A DNA stretch of 64,000 nt, from contig NZ_LWCS01000035.1 in assembly GCF_001650495.1 (NCBI RefSeq), positions 1 to 64,000 of the forward strand, read 5' to 3'. The notes under the pieces were generated by a model. That model saw only the letters and a program-made list of their open reading frames with translations, searched no databases and was not told the DNA's origin. This DNA comes from Mycolicibacterium iranicum (lineage in GTDB: Bacteria > Actinomycetota > Actinomycetes > Mycobacteriales > Mycobacteriaceae). The position numbers and the translations under genes are program-made. Below are positions 56,461 to 64,000 of the stretch, piece after piece (position 1 is the first letter of the stretch; each line of letters begins with the position of its first letter).

Positions 56461-57639
56461 ATGCCCATTGCCACCGCGTCGACGTGCGTCGAAGACGCAG
56501 TCAACAGTCGCCGCGGTGACCTGGTCGAGTTGTCGCATGCCATTCATGCCGAACCAGAACTCGCGTTCGCCGAACACCGCAGCTGCGCGAAGACCAAGGC
56601 GCTGGTCGCAGAGCGGGGCTTCGAGATTTCCGCAGTGGCAGATCTGGACACCGCGTTCCGGGCAGTTTTCGGCGGTGGCCCGCTCGTCGTCGGGATCTGC
56701 GCCGAGTACGACGCGCTGCCCGGTATCGGGCACGCCTGCGGTCACAACATCATCGCCGCGTCGGCGGTCGGCACGGCGCTCGCCCTCGCCGACGTCGCCG
56801 ACACCCTCGGGCTGACGGTCGTGCTGCTCGGCACTCCCGCCGAGGAACTGGGCGGCGGCAAGGCCCTGATGCTCGACGCAGGAGCATTCGACGACATCGC
56901 CGCGACCGTCATGTTGCACCCCGGCCCGATCGACATCGCCGCAGCGCGGTCGCTGGCGCTCTCGGAGGTGACCATCGGGTACACCGGCCGCGAGTCGCAC
57001 GCCGCCGTCGCGCCCTACCTCGGTATCAACGCCGCCGATGCGGTGACGGTGACGCAGGTCGCCATCGGGCTGCTGCGCCAGCAGCTGGTGCCGGGACAGA
57101 TGGTGCACGGCATCGTGACCGACGGCGGCCAGGCTTCGAACGTCATCCCGGCGCACGCCGAACTGCGGTACACGATGCGCGCGACGAACTCGGAGTCGTT
57201 GCGGGAGTTGGAATCCCGGATGGCGGGGTGTTTCGCGGCGGGCGCCGTGGCGACCGGCTGCGAGCACGTCGTCGCCGAGACCGCGCCTGCCTACGCGGAA
57301 CTGTCACCGGACCCGTGGTTGGCCGAGATGGTGCGCGCCGAGATGGTGCGCATCGGCCGCTCGCCGGTGCCCGCTGAGCTGGAGCCGACCTTGCCGCTGG
57401 GCAGTACGGACATGGGCAACGTGACGCAGGTGATGCCCGGCATCCATCCGATCGTCGGCATCGACGCCGGAGGGGCCTCCATCCATCAACCGGAGTTCAC
57501 CGCGGCCGCCGTGAACGCGAGCGCGGACGCCGCTGTGGTCGAAGGGGCGATCATGCTGGCCCGTACCGTCGTGGCGCTGGCCGAATCCGATGTCGAGAGG
57601 AGCCGGGTGCTGGAGCAGTGGCAGAGGCGGGCGTCATGA
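56461..57639 (+). CDS. amiB1: M20 family amidohydrolase AmiB1-like
   Basis: This 392-residue M20 metallopeptidase/amidohydrolase has ELSHAIHAEPELAFAEHRSC, GICAEYDALPGIGHACGHNI (metal-binding His/Asp region), LLGTPAEELGGGKALMLDAG (catalytic Glu) and a dimerisation/lid domain with YTGRESHAA. It hydrolyses N-acyl amino acids or a small peptide-like amide; the exact substrate is unknown. ATG at 56461. Its stop overlaps the following amidohydrolase start (ATGA), so the two form an operon as in Rv3306c-Rv3305c. Confidence 0.93.
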   Translation: MPIATASTCVEDAVNSRRGDLVELSHAIHAEPELAFAEHRSCAKTKALVAERGFEISAVADLDTAFRAVFGGGPLVVGICAEYDALPGIGHACGHNIIAASAVGTALALADVADTLGLTVVLLGTPAEELGGGKALMLDAGAFDDIAATVMLHPGPIDIAAARSLALSEVTIGYTGRESHAAVAPYLGINAADAVTVTQVAIGLLRQQLVPGQMVHGIVTDGGQASNVIPAHAELRYTMRATNSESLRELESRMAGCFAAGAVATGCEHVVAETAPAYAELSPDPWLAEMVRAEMVRIGRSPVPAELEPTLPLGSTDMGNVTQVMPGIHPIVGIDAGGASIHQPEFTAAAVNASADAAVVEGAIMLARTVVALAESDVERSRVLEQWQRRAS

Positions 57640-58811
57640 GCGTGCTGAAGCATGCCGCCGCGCGCTGGCTGAGCGGGCACTACGACGACCTCGTCGAGTG
57701 GCGCAGGCATATCCACCGGCATCCCGAGCTGGGCAGGCAGGAGTTCGGGACGACGCAGTTCGTCGCCTCGTTGCTCGCCGACGCGGGGCTGAACCCGAAG
57801 GTTTTGCCCGGTGGGACGGGGTTGACGTGCGACTTCGGGCCCGAAGACGGCCCGCGCGTCGCTCTGCGGGCCGACATGGATGCGCTTCCGATGGCCGAGC
57901 GCACCGGTTTGCCGTTCGCGTCGGACGTGCCGAATGTCGCGCATGCGTGCGGCCACGACGCGCACACCGCGGTGCTGCTCGGCGCGGCGCTTGCGATGGC
58001 GTCGGAGGTTGAACTGCCTGTCGGCGTGCGGTTGATCTTCCAGGCCGCGGAGGAGCTGATGCCCGGCGGTGCGATCGATGCGATCGCCGCCGGTGCGCTG
58101 AGCGGGGTGTCGCGGATCTATGCGCTGCACTGTGATCCGCACCTGGCGGTGGGCAGGGTGGCGGTGAAGCCTGGCCCGATCACGTCGGCCGCCGACCACG
58201 TCGAGGTGACGCTGCATTCGCCGGGCGGGCACACGTCGCGACCGCATCTGACCGGCGATCTGGTCTACGGCATGGGAACGCTGATCACCGGGGTGCCGGG
58301 GATTCTCTCGCGCCGCATCGATCCACGCCACAGCACGGTGATGGTGTGGGGCGCAGTGCATGCCGGGGTCGCGGCCAATGCGATCCCGCAGACCGGGACG
58401 ATGGCGGGCACCATCCGCACAGCCAGCCGTGAGACCTGGTTGACGCTAAAAGACGTTGTGCAGGAAGCAATTGCCTCGCTGCTCGCCCCGCTGGGCATCG
58501 AGTATGTGGTGCAGTACCGGCGCGGGGTGCCGCCGGTGGTCAACGAAGAGATCGCCACGCGCATCATGACCCACGCGATCGAGGCGATCGGTCCCGACGT
58601 GCTCGCCGACACCCAGCAGTCCGGCGGCGGCGAGGACTTCTCCTGGTACCTGGAAGAGGTGCCCGGCGCGATGGCCCGCCTCGGGGTGTGGAGTGGTCGC
58701 GGCCCGCAGCTGGATCTGCACCAGCCCACCTTCGATCTCGACGAACGGGCGCTCGGTGTGGGTGTGCGGCTGTTGGTGAACCTGGTCGAGAACAGCGCGT
58801 CAGTGTCCTGA
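57636..58811 (+). CDS. amiA1: M20 family N-acyl-L-amino acid amidohydrolase AmiA1-like
   Basis: This 391-residue M20D enzyme has EWRRHIHRHPELGRQEFGT, ALRADMDALPMAERTGLPF, HACGHDAHTAVLLGAA, IFQAAEELMPGGAIDAIAAG and the lid motif HSPGGHTSRPH; QQSGGGEDFSWYLEEVPGA completes the metal site. It is probably an N-acyl-amino-acid or amidohydrolase similar to HipO/AmhX. ATG at 57636 in the ATGA overlap is preferred; GTG at 57618 is an alternative. A palindromic element follows its stop. Confidence 0.93.
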   Translation: MSVLKHAAARWLSGHYDDLVEWRRHIHRHPELGRQEFGTTQFVASLLADAGLNPKVLPGGTGLTCDFGPEDGPRVALRADMDALPMAERTGLPFASDVPNVAHACGHDAHTAVLLGAALAMASEVELPVGVRLIFQAAEELMPGGAIDAIAAGALSGVSRIYALHCDPHLAVGRVAVKPGPITSAADHVEVTLHSPGGHTSRPHLTGDLVYGMGTLITGVPGILSRRIDPRHSTVMVWGAVHAGVAANAIPQTGTMAGTIRTASRETWLTLKDVVQEAIASLLAPLGIEYVVQYRRGVPPVVNEEIATRIMTHAIEAIGPDVLADTQQSGGGEDFSWYLEEVPGAMARLGVWSGRGPQLDLHQPTFDLDERALGVGVRLLVNLVENSASVS

Positions 58812-58815
58812 GATT

Positions 58816-58884
58816 CGCACCGCGCGCGTGCGTGTCTGCACACCGGCGCGCCGCAAATCCTGGCATTCTGCGCGCGCTCGCGCC
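58816..58884. repeat. Dispersed GC-rich palindromic element, copy B
   Basis: It starts CGCACCGCGCGCGTGCGTGT and ends TGGCATTCTGCGCGCGCTCG plus CGC, with GTCTGCACACCGG and CGCCGC inside. The block order matches copies A (15095) and C (62535). It occupies the convergent gap between amiA1 and the TetR gene. Confidence 0.7.
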
Positions 58885-58891
58885 CGGCGAG

Positions 58892-59464
58892 TCAGCCCTG
58901 CGGCAGGCAGGCCTCCAGGAACCTCTTCGTCAGGTCCAGCAGTATCTCCTGCAATTCCGCGGAGTCCAGCTCACTGATCATCGGGTCGGTGACACAGCCG
59001 TGAACCCCTGCGCTGAACATCGAGATAGCCACCCGGGTCGCATTGTCGGGATGTGGGCCGAGAAGCACGTCGGCCAGCCGGTCGCCGACGACTCGGAACT
59101 CATCGTTGCCTTCGAGCAGGTGGTGCACGGTGGGGTCGCCGTAGAAGACGCTGGAGATGCGGCGGTGCCGGATGATCAGCTCGACCATGCCACCCATCGT
59201 CACGCTGCGCCGTGCCTCGGTCGTCGGCAAGGTGTCGGCGATCCGCAGGAGGTGTTCGATGTCGTTGAACACCGGCTTGACGACGGCCAGCGTGATGTCG
59301 TCCTTGGAGTGGAACTGGTAGTAGACGGCAGCCTTCGTCACTCCGAGGCGGTCGGCGATCATCTGGAGTGAGGTGCCACTGACACCGTGGTCGGAAAACA
59401 GTTCGAGGGCGGCCTCCAGCACGCGCTCGCGCGCGAAGCCGCGCATCGCCACCGGCTTGGCCAT
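58892..59464 (-). CDS. TetR family transcriptional regulator beside mmpL
   Basis: This 190-residue protein has the TetR domain FARERVLEAALELFSDHGVS, LQMIADRLGVTKAAVYYQFH and KDDITLAVV. The ligand domain has a Cys (GVHGCVTDPM) of unknown role. ATG at 59464 with GGGGG 8 nt upstream; GTG at 59470 is possible. Divergent from the mmpL gene across a 194-bp gap holding a promoter-embedded palindrome, so it likely represses mmpL and itself. Confidence 0.92.
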   Translation of the reverse strand: MAKPVAMRGFARERVLEAALELFSDHGVSGTSLQMIADRLGVTKAAVYYQFHSKDDITLAVVKPVFNDIEHLLRIADTLPTTEARRSVTMGGMVELIIRHRRISSVFYGDPTVHHLLEGNDEFRVVGDRLADVLLGPHPDNATRVAISMFSAGVHGCVTDPMISELDSAELQEILLDLTKRFLEACLPQG

Positions 59465-59574
59465 CGTCACCCCCGTTCGCGCCCGGTTCGCGGAACTGTA
59501 TCCCAGGTCACGCCCGGTGTTGACCCTGGAGGCAGATCACTAGTTAGTCGACCGGCTTGTGCGAACTTTGCCGA

Positions 59575-59605
59575 TTGGATAGGTTAGCCCTGCTAACCGG
59601 ATAAT
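59575..59605 (+). promoter_or_regulatory. Candidate mmpL promoter with palindromic operator in the spacer
   Basis: TTGGAT (59575-59580) and GATAAT (59600-59605) form a -35/-10 pair with a 19-nt spacer. Inside the spacer lies GGTTAG-N5-CTAACC (59582-59598), perfect arms. A repressor dimer bound here would block the promoter directly. The arms resemble halves of the IdeR iron box but with a longer spacer, so iron control is only a weak possibility. Confidence 0.5.
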
Positions 59606-59658
59606 CCCTGTCGAACGCGGCCGCGCCGTACCGACTTTGGAGCGGAGGAGTCGCGACA

Positions 59659-62565
59659 GTGGACGGGGCTTCGGCGACAGAGCAACAACCGCCGATGAGC
59701 CGCTCGCGCGACGAGGATCGAGCGAAGCCGCACTTCTACGGCATTGCTCGGTTCATTCGGCGGGCGTCAGTGCCCATCATCCTGATCTGGGTCGCCGTCG
59801 CCGCATTCCTCAACGTTGCGGTGCCGCAGCTCGAAGCCGTGGGCAAATCGCGATCGGTGTCGATGAGCCCCGACGAGGCGCCGGCCGTCATCTCGATGGA
59901 ACGCATCGGTGAGGTCTTCGAAGAGTACGAGTCGAGCAGCTCGGCGATGATCGTGCTCGAGGGGGAGCAACCCCTCGGCGACGAAGCACGCGCCTACTAC
60001 GCCAAGCTGATCGACGCGCTCGAGGCTGATCCCGTCCACGTCGAGCACGTTCAGGATCTGTGGGGCGATCCGCTGACCGCCGCCGGCGCGCAGAGCGGTG
60101 ACGGCAAGTCGATGTATTTCCAGGTCAATCTCGCCGGTAACCAGGGTGAGGCGCTGGCCAATGAATCCGTTGCGGCCGTGCAGAAACTGGTCGCCGACAG
60201 CCAGCCGCCCGCGGGAGTTCAGGCCTATGTCACGGGCGCGTCGGTGCTGGCGGCCGAACAGGAGACCGCGGGCACCGAGAGCCTGCGGATGGTCGAGGCG
60301 CTGACGTTCCTCGTCATCACCATCATGCTGGTGCTGTTCTTCCGCTCGATCGTCACCACGCTGCTGATCCTGGTCATGGTGGGCCTGAGCTTGATGACGG
60401 TGCGCGGCGCGGTGGCGTTCCTGGGTTTTCACGACATCATCGGGCTGTCCACGTTCGCGACGAGCTTGTTGGTCACCCTGGCCATCGCGATCGCGGTGGA
60501 CTACGCCATCTTCCTCATCGGGCGATATCAGGAAGCCAGAGGCAGCGGTCAGACGCGAGAAGACGCCTACTACACGATGTTCGGCGGCAATGCCCACGTC
60601 ATCGTCGGCTCCGGCCTGACCATCGCCGGCGCGACATTCTGCCTGAGCTTCACCCGGCTGCCGTACTTCCAGACCCTCGGCGTCCCGCTGTCGCTCGGCA
60701 TGCTGGTGCTGATCTGCGTTGCGATGACGTTCGGGCCGGCTGTGGTTGTCGTGGCGAGCCGCTTCGGATTGCTGGAACCCAAGCGGGCCATGCGTGTTCG
60801 CGGGTGGCGCAAGATCGGTGCGGCGACGGTCCGCTGGCCCGGCGCGATCCTGGTGGCCAGCGTCGCTGTGTCGCTGATCGGCCTCCTTGCGCTGCCCGGC
60901 TATCAGACCAGCTACAACGACCGCAACTATCTGCCCGCCGACATCCAGTCCAACGTCGGGTATGCCGCCGCCGAGCGGCACTTCTCCCCGGCGCGGCTCA
61001 ACCCCGAGATTCTGATGGTGGAAACCGATCGGGATCTTCGCAATTCGGCCGATTTCATCGTCATCGACAAGATCGCCAAGGCGCTGTTCGCCGTCGAGGG
61101 GATCGGCCGCGTGCAGACCATCACCCGGCCCGACGGCACGCCCATCGAGGGCACCACGATCCCGTACATCATGAGCCGGCAGAGCGGCACGCAGAAGCTC
61201 AACGAGAAGTACATGCTCGACCGGATGGACGACATGTCCGTCCAGGCTGCGTCGCTGGACAACACCATCGCGACGATGCAGAAGATGCAGTCGCTGATGA
61301 CGCAGATGTCCGAGATCACCACGAGCATGGTCGGCAAGACCAAGATCATGGCCGAGGACATCACCCAATTGCGGGACCACATCGCCGATCTCGACGATTT
61401 CATCCGCCCTATCCGCGCGTACTTCTACTGGGAACCGCACTGCTACAACATCCCGGTGTGCAACGCGATGCGCTCGGTCTTCGACCTGATCGACGGCACC
61501 AACCTGTTGACAGACAACGTGCAGGACCTCGTCCCGGAACTGGAGCGGCTCGCGGCGGTCATTCCCCAGCTGATCGAGCTGTTGCCGTCTCAGATCGAGT
61601 CGATGCGGTCGCAGCGCGACATGATGCTGACGATGCAGCAGACCCAGGGCGGGCAGCTCAAGGCGGCGGCCGAGATGGGTGGCGACGCCACCGACATGGG
61701 CGACGCCTTCAACGACGCCATGAACGCCGACACGTTCTATCTGCCGCCGGAAGCCTTCCAGAACAAGGACTTCCAAAGCGGTATGGAGCAGTTCATCTCG
61801 CCCAACGGGCATGCGGTGCGATTCATCATCGCCCACGAGGGTGACCCGCTCAGTCCCGACGGCATCGAGAAGATCGACGCCCTCAAGAATGCGGCCAAGG
61901 AAGCCATCAAGGGTACGCCGCTGGAGGGATCGACCATCTATCTGGGCGGCACCGCGGCCACGTTCAAGGACATGGCCGACGGCACGCAGTACGACTTGCT
62001 GATCGCCGGAATCGCCGCCATCGGGCTGATTTTCATCATCATGCTGATCCTCACCCGAGCCATCGTGGCTGCCGCGGTGATCGTCGGTACCGTGGTGCTG
62101 TCGCTGGGTGCGTCGTTCGGTCTGTCGGTGCTCGTCTGGCAGCATCTCGTCGGCATCGAGCTGCACTGGATGGTGTTGCCGATGGCGGTGATCATCCTGC
62201 TGGCCGTCGGCGCGGACTACAACCTGCTCGTGGTGTCGCGACTCAAGGAAGAGGTCGGCGCCGGCCTGCACACCGGGCTGATCCGCACGATGGGCGGCAG
62301 CGGTTCGGTGGTCACCGCTGCGGGCATGGTGTTCGCCCTGACGATGATGACGATGGCGGTCAGCGACCTGACCATCATGGGTCAGGTCGGCACAACGATC
62401 GGCATGGGACTGATCTTCGACACGTTGGTGATCCGGTCTTTCATGACGCCGTCGATCGCGGCGCTGTTGGGCCGCTGGTTCTGGTGGCCGCAGAAAATCC
62501 GCACCCGCCCGCGCCCGGTCCCGTGGGGGGTCGCCGCACCGCGAGCGCGCGTGTCTGAGGGCTGA
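59659..62565 (+). CDS. MmpL family RND transporter (MmpL4/5-like)
   Basis: This 968-residue RND transporter has 12 predicted spans: one near residue 35, a first bundle at about 210-380, one at about 405 and a second bundle from about 775. Two large periplasmic domains lie between, and a central coiled region (about 520-680) includes a Cys pair in HCYNIPVCNAM. The proton-relay Asp-Tyr pairs of MmpLs are at D281-Y282 (AVDYAIFL) and D853-Y854 (GADYNLL). It probably exports a lipid or siderophore. No mmpS partner is adjacent. GTG at 59659 follows GGAGGAG. The last ten codons lie inside the dispersed palindrome at 62535. Confidence 0.93.
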   Translation: MDGASATEQQPPMSRSRDEDRAKPHFYGIARFIRRASVPIILIWVAVAAFLNVAVPQLEAVGKSRSVSMSPDEAPAVISMERIGEVFEEYESSSSAMIVLEGEQPLGDEARAYYAKLIDALEADPVHVEHVQDLWGDPLTAAGAQSGDGKSMYFQVNLAGNQGEALANESVAAVQKLVADSQPPAGVQAYVTGASVLAAEQETAGTESLRMVEALTFLVITIMLVLFFRSIVTTLLILVMVGLSLMTVRGAVAFLGFHDIIGLSTFATSLLVTLAIAIAVDYAIFLIGRYQEARGSGQTREDAYYTMFGGNAHVIVGSGLTIAGATFCLSFTRLPYFQTLGVPLSLGMLVLICVAMTFGPAVVVVASRFGLLEPKRAMRVRGWRKIGAATVRWPGAILVASVAVSLIGLLALPGYQTSYNDRNYLPADIQSNVGYAAAERHFSPARLNPEILMVETDRDLRNSADFIVIDKIAKALFAVEGIGRVQTITRPDGTPIEGTTIPYIMSRQSGTQKLNEKYMLDRMDDMSVQAASLDNTIATMQKMQSLMTQMSEITTSMVGKTKIMAEDITQLRDHIADLDDFIRPIRAYFYWEPHCYNIPVCNAMRSVFDLIDGTNLLTDNVQDLVPELERLAAVIPQLIELLPSQIESMRSQRDMMLTMQQTQGGQLKAAAEMGGDATDMGDAFNDAMNADTFYLPPEAFQNKDFQSGMEQFISPNGHAVRFIIAHEGDPLSPDGIEKIDALKNAAKEAIKGTPLEGSTIYLGGTAATFKDMADGTQYDLLIAGIAAIGLIFIIMLILTRAIVAAAVIVGTVVLSLGASFGLSVLVWQHLVGIELHWMVLPMAVIILLAVGADYNLLVVSRLKEEVGAGLHTGLIRTMGGSGSVVTAAGMVFALTMMTMAVSDLTIMGQVGTTIGMGLIFDTLVIRSFMTPSIAALLGRWFWWPQKIRTRPRPVPWGVAAPRARVSEG

Positions 62566-62605
62566 CACGCCGCCGCGCCTGGCATTTGGGGCGCGCTCGC
62601 TGCGG
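62535..62605. repeat. Dispersed GC-rich palindromic element, copy C, reaching into mmpL
   Basis: The element starts CGCACCGCGAGCGCGCGTGT, has GTCTG, CACGCCGCCGCG and TGGCATTTGG inside, and ends GCGCGCTCGCTGCGG. It overlaps the last ten codons and stop of mmpL, so the protein tail PRARVSEG is translated from the repeat. Same family as 15095 and 58816. Confidence 0.7.
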
Positions 62606-62683
62606 TCGGGTTGTCCACACACACTCGTCCACCCCAGATCCGCGGAGGCGTCTAGCCACTGGCGCGGCGAACGCCGAAGCATC

Positions 62684-62880
62684 GTCGTCACGGACGACGA
62701 ACTGCAGGCACTCCTCGAGGTCCAGCACGGTGTGGCCACCACCGCCCAGATTCTCAACCACCTGCCCCGTCGTCGGTCCGAGAGATTCGTCGAAAACGTT
62801 GTGCTGCAACGTCTTTGGCTGGGCATCTGGTGCAACGGCGAACCGGACGAGGAAATACGGCTGGCCGTGGGGGTCGTCCC
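62684..62880 (+). pseudogene. Eroded N-terminal fragment of an AbiEi-type antitoxin/DUF559-like protein
   Basis: Between mmpL and the cyclotransferase gene, 62606-62940 has no intact gene. One frame reads DDELQALLEVQHGVATTAQI, then LNHLPRRRSERFVENVVLQ, then RLWLGIWCNGEPDEE. This is the wHTH-like N-terminus found in mycobacterial proteins with an AbiEi antitoxin-type domain. There is no suitable start codon before it (only GTG at 62732 inside), and homology ends after about 65 residues, where such proteins normally continue for 200 more. I therefore read it as a remnant. The assignment is by memory of the family and needs a search. Confidence 0.4.
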
Positions 62881-62940
62881 CATCGTGTCCGAGGACTTGA
62901 GGGACGGAGGGTGGGCGATTGCGGGCGGCCGAACCCACCC

Positions 62941-63414
62941 CTATGAGCCCGGGCCGACGTTTCCTGACGGGCGGGTACGGAGGTCGTGCACGTATTCGGC
63001 TGGTGCGCCTGCGATTTCGGCGGCGTCGGCCATAACCCCTAGATACCGCGCCGACGGGATGCCGCCCTCCCACGCGTCGAGCACGTACAGCCATGCCAGC
63101 ACCGGGTCGGTATCGGTGTCCGACGACGTCCGCTCCACCCGGCAGCGGATCTTCTTGTGGAAGCCGAGCTCGGAGCCCTCCCAGCGGTCGAGGTTCTCCT
63201 CGTCCTCCTTCGTCACGTCATAGAGCACGACGAACACCTTCGACGTCGGATCCTCGACGATCGTGGCGAGCGCACCTTCCCACGCGATGTCGGCGCCGCC
63301 GAAGGTCAGGCGCCAACCGTGGAGCCAGCCCGTTCCCGCCATCGGAGAATGCGGAGCGCGCTCAAGCATCTGCTCGGGATGCATATTCGATCCGTAGGCG
63401 GCGTAGATCGGCAC
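62941..63414 (-). CDS. Gamma-glutamylcyclotransferase-fold protein (Rv3304-like)
   Basis: This 157-residue AIG2/GGCT-like protein begins YAAYGSNMHPEQMLERAP, the YGSN substrate loop of the fold. It has LHGWRLTFGGADIAWEGALA and a candidate catalytic Glu in LDRWEGSELGFHKK. Enzymes of this fold cyclise gamma-glutamyl or related groups to 5-oxoproline; the actual substrate is unknown. ATG at 63414 and length are typical. Divergent from lpdA by 71 bp, as Rv3304 and Rv3303c are neighbours. Confidence 0.88.
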   Translation of the reverse strand: MPIYAAYGSNMHPEQMLERAPHSPMAGTGWLHGWRLTFGGADIAWEGALATIVEDPTSKVFVVLYDVTKEDEENLDRWEGSELGFHKKIRCRVERTSSDTDTDPVLAWLYVLDAWEGGIPSARYLGVMADAAEIAGAPAEYVHDLRTRPSGNVGPGS

Positions 63415-63485
63415 GCGAGAAGCTTAAACGCATTGTGTTGAGACGGCTGCCAACCTTCGTTACCTCGGTGGCCTAGGTTGGAACC

Positions 63486-64000
63486 GTGGTAACGCGCATC
63501 GTGATCATCGGTGGAGGGCCGGCGGGCTACGAAGCGGCGTTGGTGGCCGCGGCACGAGGACGCGACGTCACGCAAGTGACCGTCGTCGACGAGGACGGGC
63601 TGGGCGGCGCGTGCGTGCTGTACGACTGCGTACCGTCGAAAACTCTGATCGCGTCGACGGGTGTGCGTACCGAGCTGCGCCGCGCAGGTGGCATGGGCTT
63701 CGACATCGATATCGACGCCGCCAAGATCGAGCTGCCGAAGATCAACAACCGCGCCAAGACGCTGGCGTCTTCGCAATCGGCCGACATCGGCAGCCAGTTG
63801 CTCAACCAGGGCGTGACGATCATCGGAGGGCGCGGTGAGCTCGTCGACGACGTGGCAGGTATGGCTCACCATCGCGTCAAGGTCACCACCTCCGACGGCA
63901 AGGTCGGCGTGCTGAAAGCCGACGTGGTGCTCATCGCGACCGGGGCGCAGCCTCGGGTGCTGCCGAACGCGGTACCCGACGGGGAGCGGATCCTGACGTG
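63486..64000 (+). CDS. lpdA: Flavoprotein disulfide reductase LpdA (3' end outside window)
   Basis: The visible 171 residues begin VVTRIVIIGGGPAGYEAALV (FAD-binding) and include VPSKTLIASTGVRTELRRAG, KTLASSQSADIGSQLL and VLIATGAQPRVLP, matching my memory of LpdA (Rv3303c), an NAD(P)H quinone reductase of the lipoamide dehydrogenase family. The M. tuberculosis protein is reported to lack one of the paired redox Cys. Here GACVLYDCVPSKT has both (C43 and C48, CxxxxC). GTG at 63486. The frame runs off the right edge. Confidence 0.92.
   Translation, partial: MVTRIVIIGGGPAGYEAALVAAARGRDVTQVTVVDEDGLGGACVLYDCVPSKTLIASTGVRTELRRAGGMGFDIDIDAAKIELPKINNRAKTLASSQSADIGSQLLNQGVTIIGGRGELVDDVAGMAHHRVKVTTSDGKVGVLKADVVLIATGAQPRVLPNAVPDGERILT

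Noticed and set aside
59582..59598. IdeR iron box upstream of mmpL
   Set aside because: The half-sites resemble the box, but the 5-nt centre breaks the 19-bp consensus (about 12 of 19 matches), so I list it only as a generic operator.
59767..62883. 1038-codon minus-strand open frame opposite mmpL
   Set aside because: Low-complexity His/Arg/Asp-rich translation, antisense to a clear RND transporter; a codon-bias shadow in GC-rich DNA.
1..64000. tRNA genes, CRISPR arrays, insertion sequences, prophage
   Set aside because: No cloverleaf with a GTTCRANYC T-arm outside genes, no regularly spaced repeats, no transposase, integrase or terminal repeats were seen.

Overview
The window is a GC-rich, gene-dense chromosomal segment with many GTG starts, 4-bp start/stop overlaps, an mmpL gene, a conservon, a SAM-IV riboswitch and mycothiol-type DinB proteins. 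Together these point to a rapidly growing Mycobacterium sensu lato (Mycolicibacterium). From memory of the H37Rv map (no alignment was run), much of it follows in order the blocks Rv3365c-Rv3361c, Rv3356c/Rv3355c, Rv3342-Rv3340, Rv3336c/Rv3335c, Rv3330, Rv3316-Rv3319, Rv3315c-Rv3313c, Rv3311, Rv3309c-Rv3303c. Lineage-specific genes are interleaved. I see no rRNA, tRNA, CRISPR array, insertion sequence or prophage.

Layout. 1-2460: the 3' end of a sensor kinase, then roadblock, DUF742, a small GTPase and the pentapeptide-repeat protein MfpA, forming one conservon operon. 2457-9892: two TetR modules with visible operators, a lipoprotein, a twin-FHA ABC transporter (Rv1747-like), an old-yellow-enzyme-type oxidoreductase, folD and a small membrane protein. 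9922-13321: methionine synthesis (metY, metX, methyltransferase) under a SAM-IV riboswitch. 13375-22316: hydrolases, xthA, MarR and DinB proteins, trpS, a YihY-type protein, the DD-carboxypeptidase dacB1 and a membrane metallophosphoesterase. 22321-29660: two acyl-CoA synthetases with a divergent GAF-LuxR regulator, a small secreted protein, and a TetR/SMP-30/SDR cluster. 29754-35750: an Lrp-controlled aminotransferase, an aminobutyraldehyde-type dehydrogenase, a universal stress protein and an APC permease, which look like amine or polyamine catabolism. 35874-40630: an ECF41 sigma factor with its carboxymuconolactone-decarboxylase partner and a recognisable ECF41 promoter, then a small stress-type protein, an AI-2E-family permease and a CGNR regulator/hydrolase pair. 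40627-44985: an HSL-type hydrolase and succinate dehydrogenase sdhCDAB. 45203-58811: nucleoside and base salvage (cdd, deoA, add, upp, pmmB, punA), interrupted by a flavin oxidoreductase, a type VII-like EspC/NlpC-P60 pair and a MarR/AbrB-transporter pair, followed by two M20 amidohydrolases. 58892-64000: a TetR/MmpL pair, an eroded antitoxin-domain remnant, a gamma-glutamylcyclotransferase-fold protein and the start of lpdA.

The least explained structure is non-coding. Two families of long intergenic palindromes sit at gene 3' ends: about 70-bp GC-rich elements at 15095, 58816 and 62535 with a short relative at 48026, and elements carrying the GGAATGCAGTTTCGG core at 20666 and 29671 with a relative at 33267. 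One of them supplies the last codons of mmpL. There are also several clear operator-like inverted repeats beside TetR, MarR and CGNR regulators.
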